A stretch of DNA of 64,000 nt from Chamaea fasciata. Its lineage: Eukaryota > Chordata > Aves > Passeriformes > Sylviidae. Positions 61,701 to 64,000 of this stretch are shown one piece after another. Positions within the stretch are counted from its first letter, which is position 1. Each line of letters begins with the position of its first letter. Location of the stretch: NCBI GenBank assembly GCA_029207755.1, contig JARCOQ010000002.1, positions 59,975,576 to 60,039,575 on the forward strand, given 5' to 3'. Made by a program: the position numbers and the translations under genes. The notes under the pieces were generated by a model. The model saw only the letters and a list, made by a program, of their open reading frames with translations. It was not told the origin of the DNA and did no database searches.

Positions 61701-63016
61701 AACAGGGTCTGTGTTTCTGCAGAAGTAAATTCTTTGCATTTCTTTGCTTTCTTCTGTAAAACCTCTAGCCAATTATATTTTCTCCACATTTTAAGAAGTA
61801 ACTGGGTTCTGCATTGTCTGCAAGTTGTGAAGGGGTTCAAACTGGAACAGATGACTCGTTTTGATAGCCATATTATTTTGAGATATTTCTTTTAGTTTTC
61901 ATATAGACCAGGAAAATTTGTGCTTGAAAGCCTGTAATAATAGAACTGAAAACTAATGAATTAAAAACCGTACTACTAATAAAAAAATTAAACAAGAAAT
62001 ATTGTTTCAATTAAAAATTAAATGAAAATTAATGTAAAATCTGGTGCGTTTATAGAATGTTGTATTTATTACTTTTGTGTGTACCTTTTATTTCAGGTTG
62101 ATGAAAAGGCTCTAAAACACATAACAGAGATGGGTTTTAGCAAAGAAGCAGCAAGACAGGCACTTATGGATAACAGTAACAGCCTAGAGGCAGCATTAAA
62201 TTTTCTTCTGAACAACAGTAAACAGAAACCCATTCAGGGACCACCACCTAGAGGTAAAGCTTGCAAATAGATGCTTTAAAGCTGTTTACAAGCCAAAGAA
62301 TTTGTGTATGGTGGATTACTAATGTATTTATGAAAGACATATTTGCATGTTTTTTTTCCTGCAAGATAGAAAGCATTGCAAGCCTGAAAGCAAATCCCTA
62401 AGAAAGGCTTCTGTGTATTATATTCTTGTCAAAATTTTTGAATTGGAAGTCAGATATTTAATTAACTTTAAATGGGAAACGTGAATCCTAGAATCACAGA
62501 AGAACATGGGTTGGAAGGGACTTTAAAGATCATCTTTTTCCACCTCTCCCACACCCACCTCCCAGACAGAGAGGCCACCCACTAGACCAGGTTGCTCAGG
62601 GCCCCGTCCAACCTGGCCTTGAATGCTTCCAAGGATGGAGCATCCACAGCTTCTGTGGACAACCTGTTCTAGTGCCTTGTCTCCCTCATAGTAAAGAATT
62701 TCTTCTTCCCATCTAATCTAAATTTCTCCAGTTTTTAGTTTAAAATTGTTCTCCCTTGTCCTAGCATTGCCTTTCTGTGACAGAATTTTTTAAAGACAGG
62801 AAATGCAAGCATTTTTTAAATCAAATGAAAGCCTGTGTGTGCTTTTTTATTTTTTACTGCCCATTCATTAAAAGCCTTTAATGCTTTCAGGTAAGGGGAA
62901 GGGCCGAGGCCGAATAAGACCTGAAGATGAAGAAGAGCTGGGAAATGCCAGACCATCTGCACCAAGCACACTGTTTGATTTCTTGGAATCCAAAATGGGC
63001 ACTCTAACAGTAGAGG
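1721..63016 (+). CDS. TDRD3: TDRD3, Tudor domain-containing protein 3, N-terminal half (10 coding exons, 3' part outside the window)
   Basis: TDRD3 is a scaffold that recruits and stabilises topoisomerase 3-beta (TOP3B). Its Tudor domain reads asymmetric dimethyl-arginine on histones and RNA polymerase II, and it works in transcription, R-loop removal and mRNA ribonucleoprotein or stress-granule biology. Here 380 codons plus one base are read from ten exons. Seen in order: N-terminal helical DUF1767 region (about residues 10-60), OB-fold (about 65-165), linker with PPPFVPFGQ (about 182-189), charged helix around [20 protein letters not shown] (about 219-238), Gly-rich segment (about 243-260), UBA domain (about 288-328), basic [11 protein letters not shown] patch (about 338-348), acidic stretch, then [14 protein letters not shown]. 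The full-length human protein is 744 residues, so about half is present. Every junction has AG/GT and keeps phase. The Tudor domain and EJC-binding motif are not in the window. Identification rests on recalled vertebrate TDRD3 sequence, which matches almost residue for residue in exons 3-7. Confidence 0.97.
2661..3212 (-). mobile_element. CR1 LINE fragment, antisense, with internal deletion
   Basis: Matches in order to the reverse complement of an avian CR1: catgtagtcaagttgcttga, gttattaagggcactgac, ccactgccctaggaaacctc, tttgaaccattcctgttc, ccctctccacttcc, tgcagctgctcctcacagga, then, after a gap, gtggataatcacctc-like and tgatgccgtgtttg blocks. A piece of the element between about 3090 and 3140 appears shortened. 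Confidence 0.85.
4653..4695. repeat. T-rich tract ending in about 23 T
   Basis: Mostly T with a few G, finishing in an uninterrupted T run of about 23 (4673-4695). No target-site or element body was recognised beside it. Confidence 0.8.
7500..7790 (+). mobile_element. Ancient CR1-like LINE fragment, sense
   Basis: Blocks agggagagatgatagagatc-like at 7540, tctataaaaccc, ttaggacaagaattaggcca, attaaattgtggaactta and ccacatgatattgtggagca follow the order of old amniote CR1 3' regions (gatatgatagaggtctataa, actaggggacatc, gttaaattgtggaactcac). It is strongly diverged, which suggests an insertion much older than the other copies. Confidence 0.6.
13528..14026 (+). mobile_element. ERVL-like LTR, 5' end eroded
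   Basis: The sequence follows an LTR I recall from avian genomes: ttggatttaggatgagaata near the start, gttgataacaccctgatgtt, caaggactt, acagccaggacagctgaccc, gggatattccatacc, gggaactggctgggtcttgg, gtgagcaactgcactgtgca, a TA/TTATT-rich stretch, then the terminal gtggtgtttaggtacctgct ending CACAACA. The usual TG-start end is not clear, so the 5' terminus is truncated or diverged. It is followed directly by a primer-binding-site-like sequence, so this is the 5' LTR of a provirus remnant. No intact retroviral gene is present. Confidence 0.75.
14033..14050 (+). other. Eroded retroviral primer-binding-site-like sequence
   Basis: TTGGCACCCAGTATGGGA lies a few bases after the LTR 3' end and resembles the TGGCGCCCAACGTGGGGC class of primer-binding sites, with several substitutions. 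Position and similarity together support a proviral 5' end, though not a functional one. Confidence 0.55.
14051..14974 (+). mobile_element. Probable ERV leader/internal remnant, interrupted by CR1
   Basis: This stretch lies between the PBS-like site and a second LTR-end motif. It is GC-richer than surrounding intron between 14460 and 14700 and contains no intact gag, pol or env frame that I can recognise. A CR1 fragment (about 14115-14350) splits it. Assignment to the ERV is by position only, with weak recall of the avian ERVL leader. Confidence 0.45.
14115..14350 (-). mobile_element. CR1 LINE 3' fragment, antisense, nested in ERV remnant
   Basis: The fragment begins at the CR1 3' tail (ttatagaatggcttggattg) and continues ccagcctggccttgaacact, gcatccacagcttctctggt, ctcttccagtgcctcacca. 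It truncates after about 235 bases at ctgccctcttttagtttaca, as typical of 5'-truncated CR1. It sits inside ERV-like sequence, so it inserted after the provirus. Confidence 0.9.
14975..15016 (+). mobile_element. Second LTR 3'-end motif (3' LTR relic)
   Basis: gtgtggtgtttatctacctg and attaaaccacaaca repeat the last 38 or so bases of the LTR at 13528-14026, in the same orientation. No PBS follows, so this fits the end of a mostly deleted 3' LTR. Confidence 0.55.
16205..16850 (-). mobile_element. CR1 LINE fragment, antisense, diverged
   Basis: Reverse-complement CR1 blocks: ctcaaggtcttgtctagttg, tccaaggtggcctgctctag, agccactcttcgggaaaa, gaaactggacacaatgca, gcagcccggcatgtccttag, and gggacactggtttgccttca with accaacagagctgctttctg. 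Short open frames across this area (16325-16920) are by-products of the element. Confidence 0.75.
22078..22920 (-). mobile_element. CR1 LINE fragment, about 840 bases, antisense
   Basis: A long, well-preserved reverse-complement CR1: cctgccatgggcagggacat, gagcaacctgttccagtgtt, ctggagccttctcttctcca, cccctcctctggaatttctc, ccaggtggggtctcaccaga, aagtccttctcagaagggct, caacccaggtgcaggaccat, ttgaacctcatgaagttccc, ccctctggatggcatcgtgt. The open frame at 22497-23066 runs through it in the antisense sense and is not a gene. Confidence 0.95.
25170..25620 (+). mobile_element. CR1 LINE 3' fragment, sense
   Basis: Sense-strand CR1 blocks: gagagagctggggttgttta, cctggagaagaggaggctca, aaaggaggttgtagcaaggt, tttcttcacagaaagagtga, ggacttgatgatctt, ending at cgattctataaa, the CR1 3' tail motif. 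Confidence 0.92.
26755..27060 (+). mobile_element. Avian ERV LTR fragment (second family)
   Basis: The stretch containing gtgtggcaaggttttggtag, gggctacaggggtggcttct, aagctgccagaagtttcccc, gccaaggccgagcccatctc, and agccagagagaggagtgaga matches an LTR I recall as widespread in bird genomes. It is GC-rich against an AT-rich background. I see no second LTR or internal genes, so it is probably a solo or truncated LTR. The family name is uncertain. Confidence 0.6.
29815..30050 (+). mobile_element. Old CR1 LINE fragment, sense
   Basis: Diverged sense CR1 blocks: tggtgtccagtttgggtaca, gcactgcaggaaagctgtgt, ctagaaaacaacatgacct, gggaaaggctaaaagatatg. Similarity to younger copies is partial and the ends are approximate. 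Confidence 0.6.
30448..30473. repeat. Poly-T tract (26 T)
   Basis: An uninterrupted T run followed by CCTGCAG, a sequence that looks like a strong splice acceptor. No exon follows it. Confidence 0.9.
32790..33400 (-). mobile_element. Ancient CR1-like LINE fragment, antisense
   Basis: Reverse-complement similarity to old amniote CR1 reverse-transcriptase sequence: gtttattgatgttgaaattc, acctgacagcttatcctg, ttttggtgtcgtctagaac, ccaattaccaccttgctat and aaagggtcttgccgaagct. Spacing agrees with the order in such elements but identity is low, so the boundaries are approximate. Confidence 0.45.
33628..33680. repeat. A-rich low-complexity repeat (CAAAA units)
   Basis: Runs of AAAAAC, CAAAA and CCC units without coding content. 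Confidence 0.8.
38617..38645. repeat. Imperfect (GT)n microsatellite
   Basis: GT repeats interrupted by ctatacac at the centre. Confidence 0.8.
42319..42369. repeat. (TA)n followed by T/C-rich tract
   Basis: ATATATATATAT, then two runs of 10 or more T separated by CTTTTTC. Confidence 0.8.
43781..43865 (+). CDS. TDRD3: TDRD3 coding exon 2 (residues 14-42, DUF1767 helices)
   Basis: The acceptor is a strong polypyrimidine tract ending tttgacag, and the donor is AAT|GTAAGT. The exon encodes the last base of Trp14, then [18 protein letters not shown] and [10 protein letters not shown]. This is the N-terminal three-helix DUF1767-like segment shared with RMI1, which packs against the OB-fold in the TOP3B-binding module. 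The exon begins in phase 2 and ends in phase 0. It lies 42 kb downstream of exon 1. Confidence 0.96.
45259..45300. repeat. Perfect tandem duplication of a 21-bp unit
   Basis: Two adjacent identical 21-base copies, each starting AACAGTGAATTT and ending ATTCCAC (45259-45279 and 45280-45300). Zero mismatches suggest a recent duplication. Confidence 0.95.
45536..46785 (+). mobile_element. CR1 LINE fragment, sense, about 1.25 kb, with degenerate reverse transcriptase
   Basis: It starts in the reverse-transcriptase coding region (ggcaagtcctgcctgagcaa, tcatttatctggacttctgt, gcctttgacacagtccc) and runs to the CR1 3' tail (accattctatgatgattctg). One frame at 45735-46139 still shows the RT catalytic motif as KFADDTKLS and the upstream [17 protein letters not shown] block. 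Frameshifts and stops elsewhere leave it non-functional. It lies 0.8 kb upstream of exon 3 in the same orientation as the gene. Confidence 0.95.
47599..47664 (+). CDS. TDRD3: TDRD3 coding exon 3 (residues 43-64)
   Basis: The exon is 66 bases, 22 codons, phase 0 on both sides, so skipping it would not shift the frame. It encodes [22 protein letters not shown], matching the vertebrate TDRD3 segment between the N-terminal helices and the OB-fold. The acceptor is taatcatttcag|ACA and the donor AAG|GTAGAC, a weaker donor than those of its neighbours. Two CR1 LINE fragments in opposite orientations lie in the flanking introns, about 0.8 kb upstream and 1.4 kb downstream. Confidence 0.96.
49026..50129 (-). 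mobile_element. CR1 LINE fragment, antisense, about 1.1 kb, with degenerate reverse transcriptase
   Basis: It starts at the 3' end (ggttggaagggacctccagg, tcatcaagtccaacccaacc) and runs into the RT region (acagtgtcaaaggtcttgct). On the minus strand a frame at 49763-49960 contains [11 protein letters not shown] and KFVDDTKLG, the RT active-site region with the DD pair. The long + strand frame at 49403-50167 is the antisense of this element and not a gene. Confidence 0.95.
50337..50384. repeat. Near-perfect inverted repeat, 23-bp arms, 2-base spacer
   Basis: The left arm (50337-50359) begins TTTTATGCAACTA and ends GCCTATT. The right arm (50362-50384) is its reverse complement with a single T-T mismatch (50350 against 50371). 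The spacer is AC. As RNA it would form a long hairpin in intron 3. Confidence 0.95.
50533..50544 (+). promoter_or_regulatory. CTCF-like motif
   Basis: CCACAAGATGGC matches the CTCF core CCA(C/G)(C/T)AG(A/G)(G/T)GGC at all but one position. It is a single weak match in intron 3 and may be chance. Confidence 0.25.
51341..51455. repeat. G/T-rich low-complexity region
   Basis: Many GGTTTG and TTTGGTT units on the + strand, with almost no A or C. Confidence 0.7.
51663..51717. repeat. (TTTTG)n merging into (GTT)n
   Basis: Repeated TTTTTG units followed by five GTT units, about 350 bases upstream of exon 4. Confidence 0.85.
52066..52226 (+). CDS. TDRD3: TDRD3 coding exon 4 (residues 65-118, OB-fold strands; contains Met94)
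   Basis: The exon starts [20 protein letters not shown] and continues through [20 protein letters not shown] to MSKI, ending with two bases of Ser118. The acceptor is gacttatctag and the donor ATAAG|GTGAAC. It forms the first OB-fold strands, including the insertion loop ([13 protein letters not shown]) implicated in contacting TOP3B. Met94 (ATG at 52153) corresponds to the initiator of the 651-residue human isoform, which lacks the first 93 residues. Almost every residue matches recalled vertebrate TDRD3. Confidence 0.98.
52227..54312 (+). other. TDRD3: TDRD3 intron 4
   Basis: Bounded by GTGAAC and CTGCCTCTAG. AT-rich, with no interspersed repeat that I recognise and no other gene. Confidence 0.93.
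54313..54454 (+). CDS. TDRD3: TDRD3 coding exon 5 (residues 118-165, end of OB-fold)
   Basis: The first base completes Ser118. The exon then reads [38 protein letters not shown] and LIEKWELQR. These are the later beta-strands and closing helix of the OB-fold that docks on TOP3B. The acceptor is tgctgcctctag and the donor CAAAGG|GTGAGG. Phase 0 at the donor gives the Arg-Ser junction with exon 6. The exon is 142 bases. Confidence 0.98.
57711..57753. repeat. Perfect inverted repeat, 20-bp arms, 3-base spacer
   Basis: The left arm ATTAGAATTCTTTCATTATG (57711-57730) and right arm CATAATGAAAGAATTCTAAT (57734-57753) are exact reverse complements around GAA. Each arm contains an EcoRI-type GAATTC. 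No mismatches are present. Confidence 0.97.
59036..59345 (-). mobile_element. CR1 LINE 3' fragment, antisense
   Basis: Reverse-complement CR1 blocks: gaacagttgagggtggaggt, catctggctgaatcaagg-like, cagcttttgagtatctcga, gatggggactccccagcctc, gtcaccctcacagtcaaaaa, tgggcaccactgaaaagggc, cttcccttctctaggctgaa. The open frame at 58862-59266 overlaps it and is not a gene. Confidence 0.88.
59710..59781 (+). CDS. TDRD3: TDRD3 coding exon 6 (residues 166-189)
   Basis: The exon is 72 bases, 24 codons, phase 0 at both ends. It encodes [18 protein letters not shown] followed by FVPFGQ, the conserved linker just after the OB-fold. The acceptor is attttcttttacag and the donor CAG|GTATAG. No globular domain is expected here. 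The Pro-rich PPPFVPFGQ motif is strongly conserved in vertebrate TDRD3 proteins. The upstream intron holds an antisense CR1 that stops about 360 bases short of this exon. Confidence 0.97.
59782..60252 (+). other. TDRD3: TDRD3 intron 6
   Basis: A short intron bounded by GTATAG and TGCCTTTTCAG. Nothing beyond AT-rich intronic sequence is seen. Confidence 0.95.
60253..60402 (+). CDS. TDRD3: TDRD3 coding exon 7 (residues 190-239)
   Basis: The exon is 150 bases, 50 codons, phase 0 on both sides. It encodes [20 protein letters not shown], then [20 protein letters not shown] and [10 protein letters not shown]. The second half is a charged, probably helical segment. The stretch MTNTVKTVA varies most from the human protein as I recall it; the flanks [11 protein letters not shown] and [20 protein letters not shown] are essentially unchanged. 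The acceptor is ttgccttttcag and the donor GAG|GTTAGC, where the non-consensus T at +3 makes it the weakest donor in the set. Confidence 0.97.
60403..61086 (+). other. TDRD3: TDRD3 intron 7
   Basis: Bounded by GTTAGC and TATCTAAAG. It holds an A-rich stretch near 60960-60985 and otherwise nothing recognised. Both ends are weak splice sites compared with the rest of the gene. Confidence 0.94.
61087..61227 (+). CDS. TDRD3: TDRD3 coding exon 8 (residues 240-286, Gly-rich linker)
   Basis: The exon is 141 bases, 47 codons, phase 0 at both ends. It encodes [20 protein letters not shown], then [20 protein letters not shown] and EGVYREL. The five-Gly run and Ser/Asn-rich stretch look disordered. The terminal GVYREL leads directly into the UBA domain of exon 9. 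The acceptor is gtgcttatctaaag, an AAG rather than the usual CAG/TAG, and the donor is CTG|GTAAGA. The polypyrimidine tract is poor, so this may be a weakly defined exon. Confidence 0.96.
61228..62096 (+). other. TDRD3: TDRD3 intron 8
   Basis: Bounded by GTAAGA and TTATTTCAG. A 146-codon minus-strand open frame (61400-61840) is present without recognisable domains. No repeat element is seen. Confidence 0.94.
62097..62253 (+). CDS. TDRD3: TDRD3 coding exon 9 (residues 287-339, UBA domain)
   Basis: The exon encodes a complete ubiquitin-associated domain: [40 protein letters not shown], then [12 protein letters not shown] plus one base of a Gly codon. The signature Met-Gly-Phe loop after helix 1 (residues about 298-300) and the [10 protein letters not shown] helix 3 are visible. 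UBA domains bind ubiquitin, and in TDRD3 this domain supports ubiquitin binding. The acceptor is ccttttatttcag and the donor AGAG|GTAAAG. Confidence 0.98.
62254..62890 (+). other. TDRD3: TDRD3 intron 9, with CR1
   Basis: A 637-base intron bounded by GTAAAG and ATGCTTTCAG. Nearly half of it is an antisense CR1, between the UBA-encoding exon and exon 10. Confidence 0.95.
62485..62790 (-). mobile_element. CR1 LINE 3' fragment, antisense
   Basis: It starts at the 3' tail (ctagaatcacagaagaacat) and continues gggttggaagggactttaaa, cactagaccaggttgctcag, ccaacctggccttgaatgct, gcatccacagcttctgtgga, agtttaaaattgttctccct. It is one of the better preserved copies and ends about 100 bases before exon 10. 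Confidence 0.94.
62891..63016 (+). CDS. TDRD3: TDRD3 coding exon 10 (residues 339-380 and first base of 381), last exon in the window
   Basis: The first two bases complete Gly339. The exon then reads [20 protein letters not shown] and [20 protein letters not shown], ending E plus one base. The basic KG/RG repeat next to an acidic EDEEE run suggests a charged, RNA-binding-like linker. [12 protein letters not shown] is a conserved TDRD3 motif. The donor is GAGG|GTGAGT. The next codon should be Glu, as in VEEPKS of the human protein, with the rest downstream of the window. Unusually, the exon itself starts GTAAGG, so its acceptor is immediately followed by a donor-like sequence. Confidence 0.97.
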
Positions 63017-64000
63017 GTGAGTTACTGAAATTAATGCATCTGGAACAAATGTTGGATAGTGTATGTAGAATTCTTTTTCCTTACTCTGTCATCTAAAAGT
63101 TGATTCCTAGAACTTCCTCCACAGTCAGTCATTTAAAAAAAAAAAAAGAGTTCTTGGAGAATTATTCCTCTCAAGAAAGGTCAAATAAGCTTCTCCATGG
63201 TGCTTAGATGTCTAAAAGTCAGTAATTTGGAATAAGATGACATAAATCACAATTTGTTAATCTGTTTGGATTCTTCCTGAATCATGAGTCTTCATTTATG
63301 ATATCACAAGTCTTCTAAATCATAAGATCTAGCTTCATCAAAAATCTAAATATTCAAAGGAAATAACTTAAATACACCAGCATTCTGCATGAGTTGCTAC
63401 GGTTTTGTAAACTGCTCAGGTAATGAGCATAACCACATTTTCAGGATGCAGATATAGGGAATGATGTTTGAGATACTACTTGGCAAGTCATTTTACTTAC
63501 CGAAGATACATTAATTTTTTTACAGTGAATAGAAATGAAAACAGTGATAGTGTTTTTGGCTTACACTGCAAACATTGATTTTTCTTTGGATATATTTTGT
63601 GCTTATATTGAGATATTATGGAAGGCTTTTATGTTTGACTGAAAGACATTTAAAGGAAAATAAATAATCCCCATGGGTTATATAAATTTCTTCTTGTCAG
63701 TGATTTTGAAGTAAGTAGGTAATAGTAATTTTTCAAGACTTGTGAAATGAGTAAATTTTTTTTTTTTTTACTGATACTGCTGATTGCATTGGGGGACTTA
63801 TATGATCTTTTGGATTTAGTACATGTGTGTAGACAATAAAGCATAGTGTTACGTGAGAAAAAAAATAGATGTATTTATTACATTTACTTCAGTTTATAAT
63901 CTTCAATATTGTGTTTTAAATACACATCACTTTTATGAGTTGTTTTTTCCTTTTAAATATAAATAGGAAGATTCCATAACTGTCATAAGAAGAAAAACAA
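63017..64000 (+). other. TDRD3: Start of TDRD3 intron 10 (runs off the window)
   Basis: Follows the GTGAGT donor after exon 10. It is AT-rich with poly-A (about 63135) and poly-T (about 63757) tracts and no further exon by the end of the window. The next TDRD3 exon should begin with AA completing a Glu codon. Confidence 0.9.

Overview
The window is vertebrate nuclear DNA, almost certainly from a bird. It is AT-rich and intron-dominated, and fragments of the avian CR1 LINE occur throughout in both orientations and several age classes. Some copies still end in the (ATTCTATG)n-type CR1 3' tail. Two avian-type endogenous retrovirus LTR fragments, at about 13.53-14.03 kb and 26.76-27.06 kb, resemble elements I recall as common in songbirds, so a passerine is my best guess. 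The species cannot be read from the sequence. There is no bacterial or viral gene organisation.

One protein-coding gene is present, on the + strand: the 5' half of TDRD3 (Tudor domain-containing protein 3). I placed ten coding exons, each flanked by AG and GT, with reading phase maintained across every junction: 1721-1761, 43781-43865, 47599-47664, 52066-52226, 54313-54454, 59710-59781, 60253-60402, 61087-61227, 62097-62253 and 62891-63016. Together they encode 380 complete codons plus one base. They contain the N-terminal DUF1767/OB-fold region that binds topoisomerase 3-beta, a Gly-rich linker, a complete UBA domain and a basic RG/KG patch. The Tudor domain and the C-terminal EJC-binding motif must lie beyond 64,000.

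Layout. 1-1400: upstream DNA with A-rich simple repeats and an antisense CR1. About 1370-2110: CpG-island promoter, 5' UTR and the 13-codon first exon. 1762-43780: a 42 kb first intron holding most of the repeats (CR1 fragments, an ERVL-like remnant with a CR1 nested in it, a second LTR fragment, homopolymer tracts). 43781-63016: exons 2-10 with introns of 0.5-5.3 kb. 63017-64000: start of intron 10.

The most interesting observations are these. An upstream ATG at 1451 lies in frame with the canonical start and could add 90 residues. A donor-like GTAAGG directly follows the exon 10 acceptor. Oppositely oriented CR1 copies flank the 66-nt exon 3. Two long near-perfect inverted repeats lie in introns 3 and 5. 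A CR1 has inserted into an older ERV remnant. I found no convincing new gene system, no tRNA or rRNA, and no second protein-coding gene.
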